Shown here piece by piece: positions 51,928-59,590 of a DNA stretch of 64,000 nucleotides. Positions within the stretch are counted from its first letter, which is position 1. Each line of letters opens with the position of its first letter. The DNA is from Bauldia sp965232525 (GTDB lineage: Bacteria; Pseudomonadota; Alphaproteobacteria; Rhizobiales; Kaistiaceae). A program made the position numbers and the translations under genes. The notes under the pieces were generated by a model. It made no database searches, had not been told where the DNA came from, and worked only from the letters and a program-made list of their open reading frames with translations. The stretch is from NCBI RefSeq assembly GCF_965232525.1, contig NZ_OZ246980.1, positions 3,658,001 to 3,722,000 on the forward strand, given 5' to 3'.

Positions 51928-53637
51928 GTGACCCAGAGGCCGCCGGACCTTCTCTACGCGGTGGACGAACGGCCGCCATGGCCGAAGCTCGTGCTGCTCG
52001 GCCTGCAGTTCTCGCTGCTGTTGGTCGTGCCGCTGGTCTTGTTGGTCATCGTCCTGAAGGCAGCGCAGACGCCGACCGACGACGCCCACAGCTATCTCAG
52101 CTTCGGGCTGCTCGCCCTCGCCCTCGGAACCATCTTCCAAGCTTACAACGGCCGCTGGTTCGGGTCCGGTTATCTCGCCCCGCCGGTCTTCTCCGCCATC
52201 TACATCGGTCCGGCCCTGCTGGCTGCTCAAGCCGGCGGTATGCCGGCCGTCGCCGCGATGACCATCTTCGCCGGCTTGGTGGAAATGACACTCGCCCGCC
52301 TGCTGCCGTATTTGCGCCTCCTGTTCCAGCCGCTGATCGGCGGGCTGATCGTGCTCGTCGTCGGCATCGAGCTCGGCCTCATCGGCCTCGACCACCTGAC
52401 CGACGTCCGTGACGGTAATGTGCCGGACTACGGCCTTCATCTCGCTGTCGCCGCCCTTTGCTTGGCGACCGCGATCGGGCTGAGCGTCTGGGGGCGCGGC
52501 GTATTCCGGCTGATGTGTTCGTTGTTCGCGCTGATCGTCGGCGTGATCGCGGCGCTCGCCGTTGGGCTGATTGCCGGTCCGGAAATCAACCAACTCTCGG
52601 CAGCGGCGTGGTTTGCGCTGCCGGACTTCGGCGTCCTCGCCTATGATTTCGATCCCGCACTGCTGCCAAGCTTCCTCGTGGCCGCGGTTGCCGCCGCGGT
52701 CCGGGTTACGGGCGTGATCGCCTCTGCCCAGCGGATCAACGACGCGAAGTGGAAGCGACCGGAGCCGAAGAGCCTGCAGCGGGGCATGTTCGCCGACGGT
52801 ATGGGCGCCGCCGCGGCCGGTCTGCTCGGAGTGCTTGGCACCAGCGCCGCGCCCAGCATCGTCGGCCTGTCGATGGTGACTGGGGCCACCAGCCGGGCGA
52901 TCGCTTACGCTGCCGCGATTTTTCTCATTGTCTTCGCCCTGACGCCCAAAGTCGCGGCGTTCATGATCGGCCTGCCGCCCGAGGTGTTCGGCGCGCTGAT
53001 CCTGTTCAACGGTTCGCTGATGATCGTCAGTGGTTTCCAGATTCTCGCCCCGCGCGGCCTGACAACCCGTACCGGGTTCGTGCTGTCGCTGTCGCTGCTT
53101 TTGGGCCTCCTGGCGCGCACCGAACCGCAGGTCTTCGCAACCCTGCCGGAAGCCCTGCGACTGGTCACCGGTTCGCTGCTTACCGTCGCGCTTACCACGG
53201 CGATTGTCCTCTCGTTGGTGTTCCGCCTCGGCATCCGCCGGCGCGAAACTGAGCAATGGCGCGGGAAGGATGGCGAGCCGGTGAATTTCGAGACGATGCT
53301 GCGAACCCGCTCGCACGATTGGAAGGTCGATGACGAAACGATCGACCGGGCCGAGGCGGCGCTCACCGACGTTATCCGCCATATCCAGGAGAGCGGCTAT
53401 CTCGACCAACCGATATCCCTCGATGCCGCGTTCGATGAGCTCGAACTCGAGATCGAGATCGCCTATCGCGGCCGCCCGATACACCCGGCGCGCACTGTGC
53501 CGATGGCCCACCACGTCGTGCATGAGGAATCCGCCGCCGCAGGAATGTCCGCCGCCGCACTCGCTGCCGAAGCTGATCGCACCAGTGTGACCATGGCCGG
53601 CGACGAAGTCCGGATCAAACTTTGGTTCACGGCGTGA
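51928..53637 (+). CDS. NCS2-type (xanthine/uracil permease family) transporter with C-terminal soluble domain
   Basis: A 569-residue membrane protein starting at GTG 51928. About 12-14 helices cover residues 20-440, with the family's GNGRW-like AYNGRWFGSGYLAPPVFSAI and FQPLIGGLIVLVVGIELGLI, and the second-half GLLGVLGTSAAPSIVGLS and ITGATSR-like turn. The substrate is unclear; the permease core lacks obvious purine-site residues I can name. Residues about 445-569 form a soluble domain (DDETIDRAEAALTDVIRHIQ, FDELELEIEIAYRGRPIH, then a final strand TMAGDEVRIKLWF). This has the order of elements of a degenerate GHKL/HATPase-like fold, which is inference. It is followed by an acyl-CoA ligase gene. 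Confidence 0.78.
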   Translation: MTQRPPDLLYAVDERPPWPKLVLLGLQFSLLLVVPLVLLVIVLKAAQTPTDDAHSYLSFGLLALALGTIFQAYNGRWFGSGYLAPPVFSAIYIGPALLAAQAGGMPAVAAMTIFAGLVEMTLARLLPYLRLLFQPLIGGLIVLVVGIELGLIGLDHLTDVRDGNVPDYGLHLAVAALCLATAIGLSVWGRGVFRLMCSLFALIVGVIAALAVGLIAGPEINQLSAAAWFALPDFGVLAYDFDPALLPSFLVAAVAAAVRVTGVIASAQRINDAKWKRPEPKSLQRGMFADGMGAAAAGLLGVLGTSAAPSIVGLSMVTGATSRAIAYAAAIFLIVFALTPKVAAFMIGLPPEVFGALILFNGSLMIVSGFQILAPRGLTTRTGFVLSLSLLLGLLARTEPQVFATLPEALRLVTGSLLTVALTTAIVLSLVFRLGIRRRETEQWRGKDGEPVNFETMLRTRSHDWKVDDETIDRAEAALTDVIRHIQESGYLDQPISLDAAFDELELEIEIAYRGRPIHPARTVPMAHHVVHEESAAAGMSAAALAAEADRTSVTMAGDEVRIKLWFTA

Positions 53638-53724
53638 CGAACCGCTGGCAACGCCCATCGACCCGCCGCGCGGTCTGCGCTATTTCACCGCCCGAACCTA
53701 CGACCAGGATCAAGGAGCGCCGCG

Positions 53725-55281
53725 ATGCGCATCTCGGGCGGCCCGATCACCGAACCATTTGACCTCGGCGAAATTCTTGCGCCGGGATTGGCCAACGATC
53801 CTGACGCGGACGCTCTGGTTTCGCTGACGGCACGCTGGACGTGGGCGCAGACTGAGCGGGCCAGCAACCGGCTGGCAGCGAGCTATCGCGGCCTCGGCCT
53901 CGAGCCCGGCGACCGGCTCGCGTCGCTTCTGCCCAATCGTGCGTTGCTCTTCATCCACTACCTCGCCTGCATGAAAGCCGGCTTGGTCATGGTGCCCCTC
54001 AACTACCGCTATCAGGCGTCGTCCATCGACCACAGCCTGGAACGAAGCGGGGCCCGTGCGCTGGTTGCCCATAGCGAACGTCTCGCCGAACTCGCCCCCT
54101 CGCCGGTTGTCGCCGCTCTCCCCTGCGGCACCATAACGCTTGAGCACGAGACGCCCGATCCGCGTCCCCGGCTCGAAGACCTGATGGCCACCGGCGACGG
54201 CGCCCACCACCCGGTGCACCGGGACCCGGATGATGCGGCCGCCATCTTCTTCACCTCCGGCAGCACCGGCGTCCCCAAGGGTGTCACACATAGCTATCGG
54301 TCCCTTGGCGCCGCCTTTCGCACCGTCGCCATAGCATTCGAATTGACCCCCGAAGACAGGCTGCTCCCCGGCTCGTCGTGTTCTCACATCGGCGGATTTC
54401 TGTTCGGTTTCTCCGCGCTGGCGACCGGCGCAACCGTCATCGTCGCCCGCCGCTACACCGCCGACGAGGTTCTGGCGCTGATGCGGGCGGAGCGTCCGAC
54501 GGTGCTCTGCATGATCCCGGCGGCATTGTTCTCCGTGGTGCGCGACCCTCATGCACAGGCCGACGATTTCTCCTCGCTGCGCCTCTGCCGGGCCGGCGCC
54601 GACAAGGTGCCGATGGAACTGGAGCGCGAGTTCGTTGCGATCACCGGCCACGAGATCGACGAGGGCTATGGCTGCAGCGAGGCCGGCCTGATCACGCTCA
54701 ATCCGCCGTCGGGCCTGATCATTCCGGGCTCGGTCGGTCGCATCTTGCCGGGCTTCGACGCCGCGATCCGCGACGACGCGGGCAACGAGGTCCATTTCGG
54801 CGTTGACGGGAACCTCTGGGTCCGCTCGCCGACGCTGATGCACGGTTACTGGCAGGATGCCGAGGCCACCAACAGTGCGCTGAAGGATGGCTGGCTCGAC
54901 ACCGGCGACCGGATGACTGCCAACGACGAAGGCTACCTCTGGTTCCGCGGCCGCAAGAAGCAGATCATTGTCCATGACGGCTCGAACATCTTCCCGCAGG
55001 AGGTCGAGGATGCGCTGCTCGATCATCCGGCCGTGGCAAGCGCCGGCGTGATCGGCATCCACGACCTCGTCCACGGCGAGAACGTCCGCGCCTATGTGGT
55101 GCTCGCCGAGGATGCCGATACCGTCCGGGTCGACGAACTGATCGAGCACGCCCGCGGACTCGTCGGCTACAAGGCGCCGGAGGAGATCGTCTTCATTGAC
55201 GAGATGCCGCTCAACCCGACCGGCAAGGTCGATCGGGTAACCCTGAAGGCCATGGCCGAGGAGCGCCACCATCCCGACTGA
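53725..55281 (+). CDS. AMP-dependent acyl-CoA synthetase/ligase
   Basis: A 518-residue class I adenylate-forming enzyme activating a carboxylic acid as acyl-AMP and then CoA thioester. Core motifs are FFTSGSTGVPKGVTHSYR (P-loop), GYGCSEAGLITLNPP, WLDTGDRMTANDEGYLWFRG, NIFPQEVEDALLDHPAV and the C-terminal NPTGKVDR with catalytic lysine. The substrate (medium-chain, long-chain or aromatic acid) cannot be read off. The start is ATG 53725 with AAGGAG upstream. The YjbQ gene begins within 12 bases of its stop. Confidence 0.9.
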   Translation: MRISGGPITEPFDLGEILAPGLANDPDADALVSLTARWTWAQTERASNRLAASYRGLGLEPGDRLASLLPNRALLFIHYLACMKAGLVMVPLNYRYQASSIDHSLERSGARALVAHSERLAELAPSPVVAALPCGTITLEHETPDPRPRLEDLMATGDGAHHPVHRDPDDAAAIFFTSGSTGVPKGVTHSYRSLGAAFRTVAIAFELTPEDRLLPGSSCSHIGGFLFGFSALATGATVIVARRYTADEVLALMRAERPTVLCMIPAALFSVVRDPHAQADDFSSLRLCRAGADKVPMELEREFVAITGHEIDEGYGCSEAGLITLNPPSGLIIPGSVGRILPGFDAAIRDDAGNEVHFGVDGNLWVRSPTLMHGYWQDAEATNSALKDGWLDTGDRMTANDEGYLWFRGRKKQIIVHDGSNIFPQEVEDALLDHPAVASAGVIGIHDLVHGENVRAYVVLAEDADTVRVDELIEHARGLVGYKAPEEIVFIDEMPLNPTGKVDRVTLKAMAEERHHPD

Positions 55282-55291
55282 TCCCGCGACA

Positions 55292-55711
55292 CTGCGTCAG
55301 GCCACCACGACGTTTGCCGTCGACACCCGCGGCAAGGGGCTGACCGAGATCACCGAGTCAATCGTTGGCTGGCTCCGCGATCAGGGTCTGGAGACCGGCC
55401 TCCTCACGGTGTTCTGTCGCCACACCTCCGCGTCGCTGATTATTCAGGAGAACGCCGACCCGGATGTGCGCACCGACCTGGAGGCCTACTTCGAGACGAT
55501 CGCGCCCGAGGACCCCGGCCGCTACGTCCATGGCCACGAAGGCGCCGACGACATGCCGGCCCATATTCGCACCGCGCTCACCGCTTCCTCGCTGTCGATC
55601 CCCGTCATCGGCGGCGCGCCGGCGCTAGGGACGTGGCAAGGCATCTACCTGTTCGAGCATCGCCGCCGCCCCCACCGCCGGCAGATCATCCTCCATGTCG
55701 TTGGCGCATAG
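55292..55711 (+). CDS. YjbQ family protein (UPF0047), probable CTG start
   Basis: A 139-residue protein of the YjbQ/UPF0047 family, a trimeric barrel with conserved His and Asp residues; relatives have weak thiamine-phosphate synthase activity. Key features are the conserved FCRHTSASLIIQENADP and EGADDMPAHIRTAL, TWQGIYLFEHR and the last strand. The first ATG/GTG/TTG in frame is GTG 55409, far too late. The usual N-terminus MRQ(A) aligns with CTG-CGT-CAG-GCC at 55292, so the start codon is probably CTG. An in-frame TGA at 55244 limits how far upstream it can begin. It lies 11 bases after the acyl-CoA ligase stop. Confidence 0.85.
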   Translation: MRQATTTFAVDTRGKGLTEITESIVGWLRDQGLETGLLTVFCRHTSASLIIQENADPDVRTDLEAYFETIAPEDPGRYVHGHEGADDMPAHIRTALTASSLSIPVIGGAPALGTWQGIYLFEHRRRPHRRQIILHVVGA

Positions 55712-55792
55712 ACGCAAAGGCGGGGACGTTTCGCGGCGCGCCTGACCCGAGGACCGCCAAAATCGAACCTGCACGAAACTGACACCCTTGCG

Positions 55793-55817
55793 GGAATAAT
55801 CCTCCCATCCCCACGTT
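55793..55817 (+). promoter_or_regulatory. ECF-sigma-like promoter of the first tandem RTX gene
   Basis: GGAAT (55793-55797) is separated by 16 bases from CGTT (55814-55817). This resembles the GGAAC-N16/17-CGTT promoter of the alphaproteobacterial general stress sigma factor EcfG, with one mismatch. The start codon is 71 bases further on. The second RTX gene has the same arrangement. Confidence 0.6.
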
Positions 55818-55888
55818 CCTTACCCAGACAGCGGGATGAATCCGCTGCGGACGCGACGGGCTCCGGGGCATTGGAAGAGGAACGACTG

Positions 55889-56467
55889 ATGGCAGCAACA
55901 ATTAACGGAACGGAAGACGACGACCGCCTGAAGGGCACGTCGGGCAAGGACACGATCCGCGGTCGCGAAGGCGACGATGTGCTCAAGGGAAAGGCGGGTA
56001 AGGACACCCTCCTCGGCGGGGAAGACGACGATCGCCTGTTCGGCGGCAAGGGCAATGATACGCTCAAAGGTGGCGAGGACGACGACCTCCTCCATGGCGG
56101 CCGCGGCAACGACGAGCTGCGCGGCGGCGAAGACGACGACAGGCTGTTCGGAGGCGCCGGCCGCGACAAGCTATCAGGCGGCGAAGACGACGATCGCCTC
56201 GACGGCGGCAAGGGCAACGACGTCCTGACCGGCGGCGAGGGCGACGATCGTTTCGTCTTCAAGTCCGGCAAGGACAAGATCAAGGACTTCGATGATGACG
56301 ACGACAAGATCGTCCTCAAAGGGATCAAGGGCATCAATGACTTTGACGATGTCCTCGATGCCGCGGACGAAGTCGGCAACGACGTTGTGCTCGACTTCGG
56401 CAAAAACGAACTGACGATCAAGAAAACGTCGATCGACGATCTCGACGCCGACGACTTCGTGCTCTGA
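55889..56467 (+). CDS. RTX calcium-binding repeat protein 1
   Basis: A 192-residue, very acidic protein of about eleven RTX nonapeptides between residues 20 and 125. Canonical GGKGNDTLK-type units alternate with acidic GGEDDDRLF-type units, giving an 18-residue super-repeat. Such repeats bind calcium and fold as a parallel beta-roll outside the cell. There is no N-terminal signal. The C-terminal part (FVFKSGKDKIKDFDDDDDK then FDDVLDAADEVGNDVVL) and the end DADDFVL resemble type I secretion substrates. No export genes are in the window. ATG 55889 has GGAAGAGGAACG upstream. It is a paralogue of the next gene. Confidence 0.88.
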   Translation: MAATINGTEDDDRLKGTSGKDTIRGREGDDVLKGKAGKDTLLGGEDDDRLFGGKGNDTLKGGEDDDLLHGGRGNDELRGGEDDDRLFGGAGRDKLSGGEDDDRLDGGKGNDVLTGGEGDDRFVFKSGKDKIKDFDDDDDKIVLKGIKGINDFDDVLDAADEVGNDVVLDFGKNELTIKKTSIDDLDADDFVL

Positions 56468-56630
56468 TCGCACCATGACAGACGCGTGGCTTGCGGCGGT
56501 CGTCTCACGCGCCCCACCGGCCACGCGTCGCCCTGCCTCGGGGTAACCACGATCGTCGATGCCCGGAACGCCATCTTGGCTGCCGGGCGGTCGATGAGAA
56601 ATCAGAACGAAGAGAATCGCGGCGCCCCTG

Positions 56631-56655
56631 GGAATAACCCCCGCACACGATCGTT
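56631..56655 (+). promoter_or_regulatory. ECF-sigma-like promoter of the second tandem RTX gene
   Basis: GGAAT (56631-56635), 16 bases, CGTT (56652-56655). Same motif and spacing as the promoter-like element at 55793-55817. The start codon is 75 bases further on. Confidence 0.6.
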
Positions 56656-56730
56656 TCCCCTGACATGCGGCGGGATCGGCCCGCCGTCGGCGCGGCGGGT
56701 TTGGGCGCAAGCGAAAAGGGGAGTCATACC

Positions 56731-57468
56731 ATGGCAGTGATCAACGGGACCGACGAAGCCGATGTCCTGAACGGCACATCGGGCAAAGACACCATTCGCG
56801 GCTTCGACGGCGAGGATGTCCTCGACGGCAAGGCTGGCAACGACACGGTCGACGGCGGTGACGATGACGACATCGTCCGCGGCGGTGATGGCAACGACAT
56901 CGTGATCGGCGGCAAGGGCGAGGACGAACTCTTCGGCGGCGCCGGCAACGACCACCTCACCGACGAGAGCGGTAACGACTCCCTCTCCGGCGGAGCCGGC
57001 AAGGACTATCTCGACGCTGGCGAAGGCAACGACGATCTCAGCGGCGGCGGCGGCGCCGATAAGCTCTATGGTCGAGAGGGCAACGACGACATGGCGGGCG
57101 GCGGTGGTCGCGACAAACTCTGGGGCGGCGAAGGCGACGACGACATGGATGGTGGCGGCGGCCGTGACAAGCTCTGGGGTGGCGAGGGCAATGATGTGCT
57201 CGCTGGCGGCAAGGGCAAAGACGTCATGACCGGTGGCGAAGGGGGCGACCGCTTCGTCTTCGAATTCGGCAAGGACAAGATCAAGGATTTCGAAAGCGGC
57301 GACGACGAGATCGACCTGACGGCGATCAAGGGCGTCAACGACTTCGACGATGTTCTCGATGCCGCGAGTGAAGTCGGCGACGATGTCGTTCTCGCCTTCG
57401 GTAAGAAACAACTGACGATCGAAGACACATCGATCGGCGATCTCGACGACGACGACTTCGTGCTCTAG
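56731..57468 (+). CDS. RTX calcium-binding repeat protein 2
   Basis: A 245-residue RTX protein with about seventeen nonapeptides between residues 20 and 175. Two units are repeated almost exactly as an 18-residue block (GGGGRDKLWGGEG, around 57100-57195), a recent internal duplication. The C-terminal cap (FVFEFGKDKIKDFESGDDE, FDDVLDAASEVGDDVVLAFG) and the end DDDDFVL match the first RTX protein closely. There is no signal peptide; type I secretion is the expected route. ATG 56731 is preceded by AAGGGGAG. Confidence 0.88.
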   Translation: MAVINGTDEADVLNGTSGKDTIRGFDGEDVLDGKAGNDTVDGGDDDDIVRGGDGNDIVIGGKGEDELFGGAGNDHLTDESGNDSLSGGAGKDYLDAGEGNDDLSGGGGADKLYGREGNDDMAGGGGRDKLWGGEGDDDMDGGGGRDKLWGGEGNDVLAGGKGKDVMTGGEGGDRFVFEFGKDKIKDFESGDDEIDLTAIKGVNDFDDVLDAASEVGDDVVLAFGKKQLTIEDTSIGDLDDDDFVL

Positions 57469-57559
57469 TCGCACGATGGCTGACGCGCGGCCAGCGGCGG
57501 TCCGCCTCCCTCCTGCTGCGGGCCGCGCGTCGTTATGCCGGGAAGACCGTAGCCGGTAA

Positions 57560-57587
57560 ACGATTCGGCGACGCACGAATCGTCGCC
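57560..57587. promoter_or_regulatory. Two overlapping inverted repeats before the RlpA-like gene
   Basis: ACGATTCG (57560-57567) pairs with CGAATCGT (57576-57583), and GGCGACG (57567-57573) pairs with CGTCGCC (57581-57587). Both stems are perfect and cannot form together. There is no T-run. It may be an operator for the RlpA-like gene, a transcript-end structure for the RTX gene, or both. Confidence 0.4.
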
Positions 57588-57669
57588 GCAATTTCGTCAA
57601 ACCTCGGCATTTTCATGACTTTCGGGCGGGGAGCTCACGTCCGTCCACAGGGGACAAGAGCGAAGTAGC

Positions 57670-58416
57670 GTGGCGTATCCGGGGTCGACAAGTGCCCTGA
57701 CATTCCTGATAGCGGCGACCCTGGCTGGGGCCGGCGGCGCGTCCGCTGCAACTCAATGCGGCAAGGCGGCCTGGTTCGACCTCGAAGGCATCACCGCCAG
57801 CGGCGAGCCGGCGGATGCATCGGAATTGACCGCAGCCCACCGGAGCCTGCCGTTCCAGACACGGGTCAAGGTCGAGAACCTCGCCAACGGCCAATCCGTG
57901 ATCGTGCGCATCAACGACCGGGGCCCGTTCGTCAAAGGCCGCGTGATCGATGTCAGCCGTGCCGCGGCGGAACGGCTCGACTTCATCGGTGATGGCATTA
58001 CCCGCGTCCGCCTGTCGGTGATTGACGGCGATGCCCCGCGACTGCCGAACCCCTGCGGTTCGGCAGATGGCGAGGAACCCATCGTCACCGCAGCGCTCAC
58101 GGTGGATCCCGACCTACCCGGACCGCGCTTGCGTCCCCGTGACTTCGACATGCCGGCCGCGGAGATTGGCGGCGATCTGCCCAACCCCGGCGACGACGCC
58201 GGGCTGGACCCGAACGCGCCCGTCGGCGATCCCATAGTCGACGATCCGGCCTTGCGTTTCGCCGACGCGTTTGCCCCCATCCCCGACAAGCCCGATCTGC
58301 TTGCCCGCCTTCGCGAGAAAGCCGACGCCGATCCGGAGCCGCCGCCGGTGATCGATCCGCACCACGGCATCGCCAAACGCGAGGACTGGGACCGGTTGCA
58401 GCAGTTGCCGGAGTAA
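57670..58416 (+). CDS. RlpA-like double-psi beta-barrel protein
   Basis: A 248-residue exported protein starting at GTG 57670, with a signal peptide (FLIAATLAGAGGASA-ATQ). The RlpA-type double-psi barrel covers about 30-125: GKAAWFDLEGITASGEP, AHRSLPFQTRVKVENLANG and VRINDRGPFVKGRVIDVSRA. RlpA proteins cut glycan strands lacking stem peptides, or bind them at the septum. There is no SPOR domain here; instead a Pro/Asp-rich tail of about 115 residues ends at GIAKREDWDRLQQLPE. The barrel motif is sure; lytic activity is not shown. Confidence 0.85.
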   Translation: MAYPGSTSALTFLIAATLAGAGGASAATQCGKAAWFDLEGITASGEPADASELTAAHRSLPFQTRVKVENLANGQSVIVRINDRGPFVKGRVIDVSRAAAERLDFIGDGITRVRLSVIDGDAPRLPNPCGSADGEEPIVTAALTVDPDLPGPRLRPRDFDMPAAEIGGDLPNPGDDAGLDPNAPVGDPIVDDPALRFADAFAPIPDKPDLLARLREKADADPEPPPVIDPHHGIAKREDWDRLQQLPE

Positions 58417-58563
58417 TCGCGGCGGGGCTCTGACCCTAACGAGAGAACGGGCGTGTCGCGGCGCGGGAAATGATGCCGCCCGGGCAAGCTCGCGGGAGTT
58501 TGAATTGCTTCGGGGAGATTAGGCCCCAGATAAAGGCCATCCGATCGCCAGGAGGTCCAGGTC

Positions 58564-59586
58564 ATGGGTATCGACCGCCGCACACTGCTCGCCGCCGGCG
58601 CCGCTGCCAGCATTTCGGCTGTTCTCCCCCGCTCAGCGGGAGCAGAAACCCCGTCGCCCGGCGCCCTCATGCGCGAGCGGGCGACGGCGCTGCTTAACCA
58701 GCTTGACGAACGGCAGCGCGACGCCGTGCTCTTCCCGTTCGATGGCCGCAACCGCCGGGCCTGGAATTTCATGCAGGGCTCGCGCCGGGCATCCGGGCTC
58801 GCGCTGGAGCAGATGACACCGGCGCAGAAAGATCTCGCCCTCGACCTGCTCGCCACCGGCACCAGCGCTTTCGGCCTCGAAAAGGCGCAAAACATCATGC
58901 TCCAGCAGGACATCCTGAGGGATGAATGGGGCAAGGGCTCCCCCGATCGAAACCGCGAGCGGTTTTCCGTCCAGCTCTATGGCGAACCGGTCAGCACCGG
59001 CGCCTGGTCGTGGCGGTGGGAGGGACATCACCTGTCGCTCACCTTCACCCTGCTCGACGACGAAGTGATTTCGACCACGCCCAGCGCTTTCTCGTCGGAG
59101 CCCAACACCGTACCGTCGGGCCCTCACCGTGGCCTTGTCGTGCTGAAGGACGAGGAGGTTCTCGGACGTCGGCTGTTCGGCGATATTGACGCGGCAAACC
59201 AGCGCAACGCTCTCGTCTGGTCGAACTCGCCCGGAAACATCCGCTCAACTCGCGTGGCGGCGGGACAGCTCGCCGCGGAGGCCGCCGGCGTGCCGCTCGG
59301 CGACCTCACCCAGGGGCAACGGGACATGACCACGCGCCTCATCGAGGTCTACACGAGCGAGGTCCTACCGCAGCCCCTGGCGGAATTCCAGATCGCGCGC
59401 CTCGCCAGTCAAGATATGGATGCGGTCCGGTTTGCCTGGGGCGGCGCCGACCTCGACGGCTCGATCTACTATCGCCTCACAGGCGAAGATCTGCTGATCG
59501 AGTTCGCCAGCCTCACCAATCAGCCGCTTCACCTCCACGCCGTCTTCCACGACACCACGCGCAACTTCGGCGCCCATCGACTGTAG
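58564..59586 (+). CDS. DUF3500 protein with twin-arginine-type signal
   Basis: A 340-residue exported protein. The N-terminus MGIDRRTLLAAGAAASISAV looks like a Tat signal with the RR pair, in keeping with the tatABC genes in this window. The remainder fits DUF3500: FPFDGRNRRAWNFMQGSRRA, a W-rich GAWSWRWEGHHLSLTFTL strand pair, and a C-terminal RFAWGGADLDGSIYYRLTG with His-rich LHLHAVFHD. No reaction is known for the family. GGAGGTCCAGGTC precedes ATG 58564. It is convergent with the peptidase gene, stops only 4 bases apart. Confidence 0.82.
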   Translation: MGIDRRTLLAAGAAASISAVLPRSAGAETPSPGALMRERATALLNQLDERQRDAVLFPFDGRNRRAWNFMQGSRRASGLALEQMTPAQKDLALDLLATGTSAFGLEKAQNIMLQQDILRDEWGKGSPDRNRERFSVQLYGEPVSTGAWSWRWEGHHLSLTFTLLDDEVISTTPSAFSSEPNTVPSGPHRGLVVLKDEEVLGRRLFGDIDAANQRNALVWSNSPGNIRSTRVAAGQLAAEAAGVPLGDLTQGQRDMTTRLIEVYTSEVLPQPLAEFQIARLASQDMDAVRFAWGGADLDGSIYYRLTGEDLLIEFASLTNQPLHLHAVFHDTTRNFGAHRL

Positions 59587-59590
59587 CGCT

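Larger units (their letters stand above)
55793..57540 (+). repeat. Tandem duplication of a complete RTX expression unit
   Basis: The two RTX genes share more than coding sequence. Both have GGGAATAA(T/C)C promoters, similar GCGGGAT-bearing leaders, ASGKDTIRG-like starts and the same C-terminal half. Directly after the stops, similar flanks occur: CTCTGATCGCACCATGACAG at 56461-56480 and CTCTAGTCGCACGATGGCTG at 57465-57484, each followed by GACGCG-GGC and GCGGCGGTC. This points to duplication of promoter, gene and downstream flank. Confidence 0.7.

Noticed and set aside
42514..54990. Very long open frames opposite real genes (for example 42514-44973 plus, 47247-49499 minus, 51799-53658 minus, 53710-55272 minus)
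   Set aside because: They are mirror frames of mrcA, rne, the NCS2-type transporter and the acyl-CoA ligase in GC-rich DNA. Their proteins are Arg/Gly/His-rich without any domain.
55970..57240. DNA-level repeat array resembling a CRISPR or satellite
   Set aside because: The period is 27 or 54 bases and entirely explained by codons of RTX nonapeptides in an open frame.
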